This document shows, in pieces, positions 34,843 through 42,835 of a stretch of 64,000 bases of DNA. The translations under genes and the position numbers were made by a program. Source of the stretch: Bacillus spongiae (GTDB lineage: Bacteria > Bacillota > Bacilli > Bacillales > Bacillaceae_K); the NCBI RefSeq assembly GCF_037120725.1, contig NZ_JBBAXC010000002.1:186001-250000 (forward strand), written 5' to 3'. The notes beneath the pieces were generated by a model. The model made no database searches. It saw only the letters and a program-made list of their open reading frames with translations, and was not told the origin of the DNA. How positions within the stretch are numbered: the stretch's first letter is position 1; each line of letters starts with the position of its first letter.

Positions 34843-35553
34843 ATGAAGAAGCGAGCTAAGATTAGTTTTACGGTTATTACGATGATTATTGGGTTTATGC
34901 TTATGATTCAGTTTAAATCAGTAAAAGAACCAGTCGTAAGAGATACTCGTGATATATGGGAATTAAGGGATGATCTACTAAAAGAAAAAGAAATGCATTC
35001 AACGCTCTTACAAGAAATTCGCTCAGTAGATGAAACGTTAGAAAGGTATGAATCAGAAAGACAAACAAGTAAAGAACAAGCCTTGAAGGAAACAGTAGAG
35101 GAATTAAAAATGAAGGCTGGTTTAACGCCCATAACAGGCCCAGGAATTATTTTAACTGTCGAACCTGTTTTAGAGGACATCATGCTAGGTAATCCAGTTC
35201 AATCTGTGTCACCTGAATTACTAAAATGGCTATTGAATGAATTAAATCAATATGGTGCTTATCAGTTATCCATTGACCATCAGAGAGTTGTTAATACTTC
35301 TGTCATTCGTGATATTAATGGGGAAACAACCGTAAACACTGTACCTATTACCAATATTCCTTTTGAGATTAAAGTCATTACGAAAGATTTAGAGAGTGCA
35401 GAGAAATTATCGAATCAAATGAGGGTTTCGAAAGTGGTCGAAGCCTTTTATAGAGAAAAATTTAAAATTTCTATCTCAGCGGAAGAAGAGGAAATTACCC
35501 TCCCTGCGTATAACCGAAATATCCGTAATAAATTGATGGAGCCAGTAGAGTAA
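34843..35553 (+). CDS. ylxX: YlxX, DUF881 membrane protein
   Basis: A 236-residue paralogue of YlxW with the same plan: signal anchor (residues 8-23), coiled coil (about 45-88) and DUF881 domain (LTPITGPGIILTVEP; LSIDHQRVVNTSVIRD; VPITNIPFEIKVI). The length is nearly the same as in B. subtilis. RBS AGGTGGAAG. Part of the divIB-ylxW-ylxX-sbp unit; function not established. Confidence 0.92.
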   Translation: MKKRAKISFTVITMIIGFMLMIQFKSVKEPVVRDTRDIWELRDDLLKEKEMHSTLLQEIRSVDETLERYESERQTSKEQALKETVEELKMKAGLTPITGPGIILTVEPVLEDIMLGNPVQSVSPELLKWLLNELNQYGAYQLSIDHQRVVNTSVIRDINGETTVNTVPITNIPFEIKVITKDLESAEKLSNQMRVSKVVEAFYREKFKISISAEEEEITLPAYNRNIRNKLMEPVE

Positions 35554-35569
35554 GGAGGAAGTTAGTTAC

Positions 35570-35932
35570 ATGTGGTTACCCTTTATTGGGCTTCTAGTCG
35601 GAAGTATATTTGGACTATTAACTGATTTAAGGATTCCGGAAGAATATTCAAATTATTTATCAATAGCTGTATTAGCTGCATTGGATACATTATTTGGAGG
35701 ATTACGTGCATATTTACAAAATAGTTATGATGAAAAAGTATTTGTGTCGGGTTTTTTCTTTAATATTTTGTTGGCAGCAAGTTTAGCTTTTCTAGGTGTT
35801 CATCTTGGTGTAGACTTGTACTTAGCAGCAGTATTTGCATTTGGAGTAAGACTTTTTCAGAATATTGCCGTTATTCGAAGGATGCTTTTACGAAAATGGA
35901 GTTCAAAAGACCCAAAAGAAGAAAAAATTTAA
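35570..35932 (+). CDS. sbp: Small basic protein Sbp (DUF1290)
   Basis: A 120-residue integral membrane protein with four hydrophobic segments and a strongly basic C-terminal tail (RRMLLRKWSSKDPKEEK). Characteristic blocks are LLTDLRIPEEYSNYLSIAVL and DTLFGGLRAYLQ. It is conserved upstream of ftsA in Bacilli, function unknown. AAGGAGGAAG precedes the ATG. Confidence 0.94.
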   Translation: MWLPFIGLLVGSIFGLLTDLRIPEEYSNYLSIAVLAALDTLFGGLRAYLQNSYDEKVFVSGFFFNILLAASLAFLGVHLGVDLYLAAVFAFGVRLFQNIAVIRRMLLRKWSSKDPKEEKI

Positions 35933-35940
35933 CTTTTTTA

Positions 35941-35969
35941 AAAGGGAATATCCTTTATATGACGAATAG
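35941..35969 (+). promoter_or_regulatory. Candidate sigma-H promoter of ftsAZ
   Basis: AAAGGGAAT (consensus RnAGGAWWW, one mismatch), 11-bp spacer, then GACGAATAG (consensus RnnGAATWW, one mismatch), about 80 bp before ftsA. In B. subtilis ftsAZ has a sigma-H promoter used at sporulation onset. The -35 also lies in an inverted repeat AAAGG...CCTTT. Confidence 0.5.
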
Positions 35970-36047
35970 ATGAATTAAGATACACTTATGAAAAAAGTAA
36001 AGAAATTGTTGTTCAACGATTCGCAGTTTTTAAGGAGGTGCCATAGA

Positions 36048-37331
36048 ATGAACAGCAATGAAATATATGTAAGTTTGGACATCGGTACATCCGCAGTAAA
36101 AGTAATAATTGGTGAAATGGCAAACGATTCGTTGAATATTATCGGTGTAGGGAATGTTGAGTCGAAGGGGATCAAAAAAGGATCTATTGTCGATATCGAT
36201 GAAACCGTACAGTCGATTAAAAAAGCAATCGAACAAGCAGAAAGAATGGTTGGAGTGAAGATTGACCAAGTGATTGTCGGTATTTCTGGAAATTATGTGA
36301 ATCTTCAGCCCAGCCATGGGGTCGTCGCCGTTTCAAGTGAAAACCGAGAAATTACCAATGAGGATGTAACGAGAGTATTGGATGCTACTCAAGTAGTATC
36401 AATACCACCTGAGAAAGAAATCATAAATATTATACCGAAACAATTTATTGTGGATGGATTAGATGAGATTACTGATCCTAGGGGCATGATTGGTGTTCGC
36501 CTAGAAATGGAAGGTACAATTATTACTGGAAGCAAGACGATTTTACATAATACATTACGTTGTGTTGAAAAAGCAGGTCTTGAGATCACGGATATTGTGT
36601 TACAGCCTTTAGCAGCAGGAGGCGTGGCCTTGTCGAGAGATGAACGAAATCTCGGTGGTGTATTGATCGATATCGGGGGTGGATCTACTTCAGTAGCCGT
36701 TTTTGAAGGGGGACATTTGAAACATGTTCTTGTTCTTCCATTAGGTGGAGAGCATTTAACTAAGGATTTGTCAATAGGTCTACGGACATCAACAGAGGCA
36801 GCAGAGCAAATTAAGAAAAAGTATGGACATGCTTTTTATGATAGGGCTAGCGAAGAAGAGGTATTTAGTGTTCCAATTATAGGAAGCGATCAACATCAAC
36901 AATTTAACCAATTGGAAATATCTGATATTATTGAAGCTAGGTTGGAAGAGATTTTTGAATTAGTTCTTCACGAGCTTAGGAGATTAGGGGTGAATGATTA
37001 CCCAGGTGGAATTGTCTTAACAGGTGGTACATCTAATATTCCTGGAATACTTGAGCTTGCACAAGTAGTATTTAAAAATTCTGTACGAGTAGCTGTACCT
37101 GATTATATTGGGGTAAGGGATCCACAGTATACGACATCAGTTGGATTGATAAAACATTCATACAAGAATGCTAGATTACAAGGAAGAAATGTAAGTGCAT
37201 CGATGACACCAGTCGAACAAATTGAAGTGAGTCAAGTAAATCACAAAGAAGAAAAGAGAAAGCAACCAAAGCAAGAAGGCGAAAAAGTTACTTCTCGAAT
37301 GAAGAAGATTTTTGGATACTTCTTCGAATAG
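36048..37331 (+). CDS. ftsA: Cell division protein FtsA
   Basis: A 427-residue actin-like ATPase that tethers FtsZ to the membrane. Nucleotide-binding motifs are SLDIGTSAVKVIIGE (phosphate 1), LIDIGGGSTSVAVFEGG (phosphate 2) and GIVLTGGTSNIPG (adenosine). The C-terminal amphipathic membrane-targeting helix (SRMKKIFGYFFE) follows a variable basic linker. ATG 36048 follows TAAGGAGGTG; the upstream in-frame ATG at 35988 lacks a ribosome site. Cotranscribed with ftsZ, 39 bp away. Confidence 0.96.
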   Translation: MNSNEIYVSLDIGTSAVKVIIGEMANDSLNIIGVGNVESKGIKKGSIVDIDETVQSIKKAIEQAERMVGVKIDQVIVGISGNYVNLQPSHGVVAVSSENREITNEDVTRVLDATQVVSIPPEKEIINIIPKQFIVDGLDEITDPRGMIGVRLEMEGTIITGSKTILHNTLRCVEKAGLEITDIVLQPLAAGGVALSRDERNLGGVLIDIGGGSTSVAVFEGGHLKHVLVLPLGGEHLTKDLSIGLRTSTEAAEQIKKKYGHAFYDRASEEEVFSVPIIGSDQHQQFNQLEISDIIEARLEEIFELVLHELRRLGVNDYPGGIVLTGGTSNIPGILELAQVVFKNSVRVAVPDYIGVRDPQYTTSVGLIKHSYKNARLQGRNVSASMTPVEQIEVSQVNHKEEKRKQPKQEGEKVTSRMKKIFGYFFE

Positions 37332-37370
37332 TCATCTAGATGGAATATGGACGAATTAGGAGGATTTGTC

Positions 37371-38522
37371 ATGCTGGAGTTTGATACGAATTTAGACCAA
37401 TTAGCAACAATAAAAGTTATTGGAGTAGGTGGCGGTGGAAACAATGCCGTTAACCGAATGATAGAACATGGCGTTCAAGGAGTAGAATTTATTGCCGTTA
37501 ATACAGACGCTCAAGCATTAAATTTATCAAAGGCAGAAATTAAAATGCAAATTGGCTCAAAGCTAACAAGAGGTTTAGGAGCCGGAGCAAACCCTGAAGT
37601 AGGAAAGAAAGCGGCAGAAGAAAGTAAGGAACAAATTGAAGAGGCACTTAAAGGAGCAGATATGGTGTTTGTCACAGCCGGTATGGGTGGTGGCACAGGC
37701 ACAGGTGCTGCGCCTGTAATTGCACAAATTGCGAGAGACTTAGGTGCTTTAACTGTAGGTGTAGTAACAAGACCGTTTACATTCGAAGGAAGAAAACGTG
37801 CAACACAAGCAGCTGGTGGTATTACGTCAATGAAAGAATCAGTTGATACGCTGATTGTCATACCTAATGACCGCTTATTAGAAATTGTCGATAAAAGCAC
37901 GCCAATGCTAGAAGCTTTTCGTGAGGCAGATAATGTACTTCGTCAAGGTGTCCAAGGTATCTCTGATTTAATTGCCGTACCAGGATTAATTAACCTTGAT
38001 TTCGCTGATGTGAAGACAATTATGTCAAATAAAGGATCCGCCTTAATGGGAATTGGTGTTGCATCAGGAGAAAGCCGTGCTTCAGAAGCAGCAAAGAAAG
38101 CCATTTCTTCTCCGCTTCTTGAAACGTCAATAGACGGTGCTCAAGGTGTCCTAATGAATATAACTGGCGGAACTAATTTAAGTTTATATGAGGTCCAAGA
38201 GGCTGCCGATATAGTGGCTTCAGCGTCTGATCATGAAGTCAATATGATTTTTGGGTCTGTCATTAACGATAACCTAAAGGATGAAATAGTTGTAACGGTC
38301 ATTGCTACTGGATTTAACGAGGAAGCTATTCAACAATCCAAAGTATCTCGTCCATCTATTGGGAAAGCGAAACAACCATCTCCAAGTGGAAAAAGAGAAC
38401 CGGTTCGTGAAGAGCAGCCTACTCCTATTCAGCACCAGGAAGTAAAAAGTAGTCCGCAACAAGGAGCAGAAGATACATTAGATATCCCAACGTTCCTTCG
38501 TAATCGAAATCGTCGTCGCTAA
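37371..38522 (+). CDS. ftsZ: Cell division GTPase FtsZ
   Basis: A 383-residue tubulin homologue forming the Z ring. The GTP-binding signature is [16 protein letters not shown] near residue 107; the N-terminal nucleotide loop is [14 protein letters not shown]; the synergy-loop region follows DFADVKTIM. The variable linker ends in the conserved peptide [16 protein letters not shown], the docking site for FtsA and SepF. ATG 37371 follows TTAGGAGGA. A strong terminator follows. Confidence 0.98.
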   Translation: MLEFDTNLDQLATIKVIGVGGGGNNAVNRMIEHGVQGVEFIAVNTDAQALNLSKAEIKMQIGSKLTRGLGAGANPEVGKKAAEESKEQIEEALKGADMVFVTAGMGGGTGTGAAPVIAQIARDLGALTVGVVTRPFTFEGRKRATQAAGGITSMKESVDTLIVIPNDRLLEIVDKSTPMLEAFREADNVLRQGVQGISDLIAVPGLINLDFADVKTIMSNKGSALMGIGVASGESRASEAAKKAISSPLLETSIDGAQGVLMNITGGTNLSLYEVQEAADIVASASDHEVNMIFGSVINDNLKDEIVVTVIATGFNEEAIQQSKVSRPSIGKAKQPSPSGKREPVREEQPTPIQHQEVKSSPQQGAEDTLDIPTFLRNRNRRR

Positions 38523-38534
38523 ATAGATAGTTTT

Positions 38535-38576
38535 AAAAGGCCTAGTAAGAGTAAACTCTTACTAGGCCTTTTTTTA
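38535..38576 (+). terminator. Terminator after ftsZ
   Basis: 18-bp stem beginning AAAAGGCCTAGTAAGAGT with an AAA loop and seven T. In B. subtilis bpr would come next; it is absent here. Confidence 0.92.
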
Positions 38577-38603
38577 GTAGATTGTAGTTGTCTTTAAGAT
38601 ATT

Positions 38604-38691
38604 TTAGACAAAATTCGTTTAGAAAAGAGGAAAGTTCCTTATTTTTTCTTGCAGAAAATGACACCCTTTGAAGGGACTGTTACGTTATACT
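38604..38691 (+). promoter_or_regulatory. Spo0A-type promoter of the spoIIGA-sigE operon
   Basis: -35 ATGACA at 38658-38663 and -10 TATACT at 38686-38691 are separated by 22 bp, the same non-standard spacing as the Spo0A-activated sigma-A promoter PspoIIG of B. subtilis. A near-consensus 0A box on the opposite strand (TTAGACA versus TTCGACA) lies at 38604-38610, about -90 from the predicted start near 38698, close to the upstream Spo0A site in B. subtilis. A box overlapping the -35 is not evident. Confidence 0.6.
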
Positions 38692-38771
38692 TGCGATAAT
38701 TAATGAGATTACTAACACATTTTGATCCATGCAAAACATCATGAATGAATAGTGTATTGGGAGGGTGAAGG

Positions 38772-39698
38772 TTGGTCATATATTTAGACGTTATTTGGCT
38801 TCTCAACGTCCTTTTTGACACCGTTTTGCTATGGATGACGAGCTTTTTTTTAAAAAGGGAAGCAAGTTGGTGGAAATTACTATTAGGAGGGTTTGTTGGA
38901 TCGACTATCATTATAAGTTATATCACACCTTTTGCTGCTTATTTTAACCACCCATTTAGTAAGTTGCTTTTTTCTGCATTGATGGTGTATGTATCATTTG
39001 GTTTTAAACGATTTCGTTATTTTGTGAACAATTTGCTTATGTTGTATTTTGTTACGTTTGCAACTGGAGGTTTTTTATTAGGTACTCATTTTTTTATTCA
39101 ATGGGATGAAAGAGTATATATGTCCGTTCTTAAAGGTTCTGTACAAGGATTTGGAGACCCAATATCATGGATTTTTGTTATGTTTGGACTCCCTCTAGCA
39201 TGGTATTTTTCAAAGGGAAGAGTGAATGATTTAGAACTTGCACAAATTCAGTATGACCAACTTGTGAATGTAACAGTTAACATTAATCAACTTTGCATTA
39301 AGGTAAAAGGAATCATTGATAGTGGAAATCAGTTAGTAGATCCTATTTCGAAAAAGCCAGTCATGATTGTATCTATTCATCAAATTCGCCAGCAATTTCC
39401 TGAACCACTCCTACATGCGATAGAATCATCTGATGGGTTCATGAATGATGACATAGATCTTGGCCATGAATGGACTGATCGAATTCGATTTATTCCAGCA
39501 CGTTCAATTGGAAAAAAGAATCAATTATTAGTTGCCTTTAAACCGGATTCAATAGTAATTGAAAAAGGAGATGAGAATTGGAAGGGAAGTAAGGGGCTAA
39601 TTTCTTTCACTAAGGACCCCCTATCCGCAGATGAAGCATTTGCCTGTATTGTCCACCCGCAAATGGTGTCAGGACCAACGGTGAGAAGTGCTTCTTAG
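38772..39698 (+). CDS. spoIIGA: Pro-sigma-E processing peptidase SpoIIGA
   Basis: A 308-residue membrane aspartic protease that cleaves pro-sigma-E in the mother cell after a forespore signal (SpoIIR). The N-terminal half has about five membrane helices (VIYLDVIWLLNVLFDTVLLW; GSTIIISYITPF; FGDPISWIFVMFGLPLAW). The C-terminal half holds the retropepsin-like motif VKGIIDSGNQLVDP with the catalytic Asp. It starts at TTG (VIYLDVIWLLN) after GGAGGGTG at rather short spacing. sigE follows 54 bp later. Confidence 0.95.
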   Translation: MVIYLDVIWLLNVLFDTVLLWMTSFFLKREASWWKLLLGGFVGSTIIISYITPFAAYFNHPFSKLLFSALMVYVSFGFKRFRYFVNNLLMLYFVTFATGGFLLGTHFFIQWDERVYMSVLKGSVQGFGDPISWIFVMFGLPLAWYFSKGRVNDLELAQIQYDQLVNVTVNINQLCIKVKGIIDSGNQLVDPISKKPVMIVSIHQIRQQFPEPLLHAIESSDGFMNDDIDLGHEWTDRIRFIPARSIGKKNQLLVAFKPDSIVIEKGDENWKGSKGLISFTKDPLSADEAFACIVHPQMVSGPTVRSAS

Positions 39699-39752
39699 TC
39701 ACCGTAGTATGACTATATTCTTCAAACTGACAATGTAGAAGGAGGACAAACA

Positions 39753-40472
39753 ATGAAAAAAATCCGCCTTAAAATTATGTACTGGTGGTATAAACTACTC
39801 ATTAAATTGGGATTGAAAAATGATGAAATTTATTATATAGGAGGAAGTGAAGCCCTGCCTCCACCTCTATCAAAAGAAGAGGAGGAAGTTCTGTTAAATA
39901 AGCTCCCTACGGGGGATAAGGCAGCTCGTAGCTTATTGATTGAGAGAAATCTTCGTCTAGTAGTCTATATCGCGCGAAAGTTTGAAAATACAGGTATAAA
40001 TATTGAAGATTTAATCTCTATTGGCACGATTGGACTTATTAAAGCGGTCAACACTTTCAACCCTGAGAAAAAAATAAAACTTGCTACTTATGCCTCTAGA
40101 TGTATTGAGAATGAAATTCTAATGTATTTAAGAAGAAATAATAAAATTAGATCGGAAGTTTCTTTTGATGAACCATTAAATATAGACTGGGATGGGAACG
40201 AATTGTTATTATCAGATGTATTAGGAACAGATGATGATATCATTACGAAGGATATAGAAGCAACGGTCGATCGTAAGCTATTATTTAATGCCCTTCATAC
40301 TTTAAATGACCGTGAAAAGCAAATAATGGAGCTGCGTTTTGGACTAAATGGTGGAGAAGAAAAGACACAGAAAGATGTGGCGGACATGCTTGGGATTTCC
40401 CAGTCATATATTTCTCGACTTGAGAAAAGAATCATCAAAAGACTAAGAAAAGAGTTTAATAAAATGGTGTAA
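39753..40472 (+). CDS. sigE: RNA polymerase sigma-E factor precursor
   Basis: A 239-residue sigma-70-family factor for early mother-cell transcription. The amphipathic N-terminal pro-sequence ([20 protein letters not shown], extending to about residue 27) is the part removed by SpoIIGA. Region 2 ([40 protein letters not shown]) and region 4 ([20 protein letters not shown]) are nearly identical to B. subtilis. AGAAGGAGGAC precedes the ATG. Two hairpins follow before sigG. Confidence 0.98.
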   Translation: MKKIRLKIMYWWYKLLIKLGLKNDEIYYIGGSEALPPPLSKEEEEVLLNKLPTGDKAARSLLIERNLRLVVYIARKFENTGINIEDLISIGTIGLIKAVNTFNPEKKIKLATYASRCIENEILMYLRRNNKIRSEVSFDEPLNIDWDGNELLLSDVLGTDDDIITKDIEATVDRKLLFNALHTLNDREKQIMELRFGLNGGEEKTQKDVADMLGISQSYISRLEKRIIKRLRKEFNKMV

Positions 40473-40495
40473 AACAAATAAATTATTTATGATAC

Positions 40496-40538
40496 CTTTC
40501 TTGCTTTAACCATCTTTTTTAAGGTTAAAGCAAGAAAG
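40496..40538. repeat. Perfect 16-bp inverted repeat after sigE
   Basis: Arms CTTTCTTGCTTTAACC and GGTTAAAGCAAGAAAG around an 11-nt T-rich loop (40512-40522), 23 bp past the sigE stop. There is no T tract after the 3' arm on either strand, so it is not a classic terminator. It may stabilise the sigE mRNA end or be a protein-binding site. Confidence 0.6.
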
Positions 40539-40572
40539 AGGGCAATCTTCAAGCCTATTTGTTGGTAAATAG

Positions 40573-40671
40573 TGTACTTCAGGAGAAGCTGCGGCTTATT
40601 GGTACATGAAAAATGACCACTTTACGATAGAGATTGAAGAAATAGTTCAAAGTAAAGAGCTTTATTATTAG
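40573..40671 (+). pseudogene. Possible gene-tail remnant between sigE and sigG
   Basis: A 32-codon open stretch, without a start or ribosome site at its head, encodes protein-like sequence (GEAAAYWYMKNDHFTIEIEE) ending in TAG. It could be the tail of a decayed gene. It is too short to be assigned and may be chance. Confidence 0.25.
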
Positions 40672-40685
40672 AAAATAATGATAGT

Positions 40686-40722
40686 AAAAAACCATATCAT
40701 ATAAAGATATGGTTATTTTTTA
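40686..40722 (+). terminator. Terminator upstream of sigG
   Basis: AAAACCATATC / GATATGGTTATTTTTT hairpin with an ATATAAA loop and T tail. It limits read-through from spoIIGA-sigE into sigG. Confidence 0.8.
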
Positions 40723-40873
40723 TTTCTTCCGCCTAAGGTCAAAGAAGGTTGGATTGCTTCTTTTCACCTTGTTTAGTGCCAAAATGTTTTAGTGAATAAA
40801 AATTTTTTTTGAATAAAATCGCACTACTACTCACTTTTTATACTATTTGTTTGAATAGTAAAATTGTATAGAT

Positions 40874-40902
40874 GCATAATTTTCCCTTCAAAGGAGATAC
40901 TG
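40874..40902 (+). promoter_or_regulatory. Sigma-F/sigma-G-type promoter of sigG
   Basis: -35 GCATA (consensus GYATA) and -10 GGAGATACTG (fits GGNNANAMTN fully), 14 bp apart, slightly short of the usual 15-16. Predicted start near 40909. In B. subtilis sigG is started by sigma-F and amplified by sigma-G. Confidence 0.65.
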
Positions 40903-40938
40903 AATTTTGAACATCAGCTCCTGCAAGGAGGGAAAAGA

Positions 40939-41715
40939 ATGACACGCAATAAGGTAGAAATTTGTGGAGTAGATACCTCGAAACTTCCTGTCTTAAAAAA
41001 CGAAGAAATGAGAGAACTATTCCGCCAAATGCAATCTGGCACAATAAGTGCGAGAGAAAAACTTGTAAATGGAAATCTACGTTTAGTGTTAAGTGTGATT
41101 CAGCGATTTAATAATCGTGGTGAAAATGTGGACGACCTTTTCCAAGTAGGGTGCATTGGACTTATGAAATCTATTGATAATTTTGACCTTGGTCAAAATG
41201 TTCGCTTTTCAACTTATGCGGTACCAATGATAATTGGTGAAATTCGTCGATATCTTCGCGACAATAATCCAATTCGTGTTTCACGTTCTTTAAGAGATAT
41301 CGCTTATAAAGCCCTACAAGTAAGAGAAAAGTTAATGGGCGAAACCTCTCGAGAGCCAACCGCGGAAGAAATTGCGAAAGTATTAGATGTTCCTCATGAG
41401 GATATTGTTTTTGCGTTAGATGCCATTCAAGACCCTGTTTCTCTTTTTGAGCCTATTTACAACGATGGGGGAGACCCGATTTTCGTGATGGACCAGTTAA
41501 GTGATGAAAAAAATCGTGATATTCAGTGGATTGAAGAGATTGCTTTAAAAGAAGGTATGAGGAGATTAAATGAAAGAGAAAAAATGATTATTAGAAAGCG
41601 CTTTTTCCAAGGTAAAACACAAATGGAAGTAGCCGAAGAAATTGGAATATCGCAAGCACAAGTATCTCGTTTAGAAAAAGCAGCAATAAAACACATGAAT
41701 AAAAATATACAATAA
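40939..41715 (+). CDS. sigG: RNA polymerase sigma-G factor
   Basis: A 258-residue sigma factor for late forespore transcription (SpoIIIG). The N-terminus TRNKVEICGVDTSKLPVLKN is the sigma-G signature. Regions 2 (FNNRGENVDDLFQVGCIGL; DNFDLGQNVRFSTYAVPMI), 3 and 4 (MEVAEEIGISQAQVSRLEKA) are complete. ATG 40939 follows AAGGAGGG, which sits in a small hairpin (CTCCT-GCA-AGGAG). The repeat island starts directly after the stop codon. Confidence 0.98.
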   Translation: MTRNKVEICGVDTSKLPVLKNEEMRELFRQMQSGTISAREKLVNGNLRLVLSVIQRFNNRGENVDDLFQVGCIGLMKSIDNFDLGQNVRFSTYAVPMIIGEIRRYLRDNNPIRVSRSLRDIAYKALQVREKLMGETSREPTAEEIAKVLDVPHEDIVFALDAIQDPVSLFEPIYNDGGDPIFVMDQLSDEKNRDIQWIEEIALKEGMRRLNEREKMIIRKRFFQGKTQMEVAEEIGISQAQVSRLEKAAIKHMNKNIQ

Positions 41716-42390
41716 GAAAAGCGGAGACGGGTCGCTCAGCAGCGACAGGTATTTGACGAAGCACGCAGAAAATCCTGATTTTCAAAGTGGTTTGACAAAT
41801 GACCCCGAGCTGCTACCCGTCGGAGCTGGACAATAAGAAAAGCGTAGACGGCCGTTCAGCGGCGTATAAACTTGAGGCGCTCCGCACGAGATAAAGGAAA
41901 CACGAAGAGCGCAGCGAATCGATGTTGACTTATCGTAAGGAGGAGTGCACAAGTTTACTAGACGCTGGCCGTAGGAGCTGGACCCCATTAAGGAACGAAG
42001 GCTAAGATCGTGACGTCCTGTCACAACGCCTTCATGACCTACATCCTGTAGGCCTAAGCGGGGACGGCCGTTCAGCGGCGTATAAACTTGCTCCCTTTTA
42101 GGAACGAAGGCTAAGTTCGCGACGTCCTGTCGCAACGCCTTCATGACCTACTTCCTGTAGGCCTCGAGATAAAGGAAACACGAAGAGCGCAGCGAATCGA
42201 TGTTGACTTATCGTAAGGAGGAGAGGCCAAGTTTACTAGTCGTTGGGCAGTGGAGCTAAGACCCCATTAAGGAACGAAGGCTAAGATCGTGACGTCCTGT
42301 CACAACGCCTTCATGACCTACATCCTGTAAGGCCTACGAAGGCTAAGTTCACGACGTCCTGTCGCATGATCTACACCCTGTAGTCCTCAA
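41716..42390 (-). repeat. Repeat island 2: same modules as island 1, inverted
   Basis: Starting at the sigG stop codon, 675 bp of noncoding sequence contains one module A (about 41716-41832, GACGGGT...ACCCGTC with GAAAATC/GATTTTC palindrome). Module B cores are near 41888-41945 and 42164-42222. Four module C hairpins lie at 42010-42024, 42119-42133, 42289-42303 and 42351-42365. Orientation is opposite to island 1. It occupies the sigG-ylmC gap where B. subtilis has ylmA. There is no separate sigG terminator, so the first hairpins may serve as one. Confidence 0.9.
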
Positions 42391-42487
42391 TATTTTCTTT
42401 ATCTATTTAAGGAGTAGAAACAAAAGGTCTGCTCCTTTTTTTTGTGCATATATTTTAGAAAGGATGATTTAGAAAGAGGGGAGAGGC

Positions 42488-42769
42488 ATGGTTAGAATTT
42501 CAGAATTTCAAACTAAAGATGTGGTAAGTGTATCAGACGGTAAAAAGCTTGGGAATATAGGCGATATTGAAATAAATTTAGATACAGGGAAGATTGAAGC
42601 AATCGTCGTCGGTGGAGTTGGTAAGTTGTTAGGTTTCTTTGGGAAAGAAGATGAAATTGTCATCCATTGGAGTTCCATCGTGAAAATCGGCGCAGATGTC
42701 ATATTGGTTCGTTTTAAAGAATCCCATTATTTGCAAGGGAAATTAGAGCAACCTAAGGAAAACACGTAA
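42488..42769 (+). CDS. ylmC: YlmC/YmxH family PRC-barrel sporulation protein
   Basis: A 93-residue PRC-barrel protein (MVRISEFQTKDVVSVSDGKK; GKLLGFFGKEDEIVIHWSSI; KIGADVILVR) matching YlmC/YmxH. Members are conserved in spore formers; molecular function unknown. AGAGGGGAGAGGC precedes the ATG. A terminator follows. Confidence 0.92.
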   Translation: MVRISEFQTKDVVSVSDGKKLGNIGDIEINLDTGKIEAIVVGGVGKLLGFFGKEDEIVIHWSSIVKIGADVILVRFKESHYLQGKLEQPKENT

Positions 42770-42797
42770 GAGAGCCGAGACACGGCTCTCTTTTCTA
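42769..42797 (+). terminator. Terminator after ylmC
   Basis: AGAGAGCCG / CGGCTCTCT stem, then TTTTCT. Confidence 0.8.
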
Positions 42798-42835
42798 TGA
42801 TAAACTAATGAAAAAATAATAATGAGGGAAGAAGC

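Noticed and set aside
41782-42144. Minus-strand frame of 120 codons through repeat island 2
   Set aside because: Same repeat-derived translation (shared QVYTPLNGR and APTGSSSGSFVK), not a gene.
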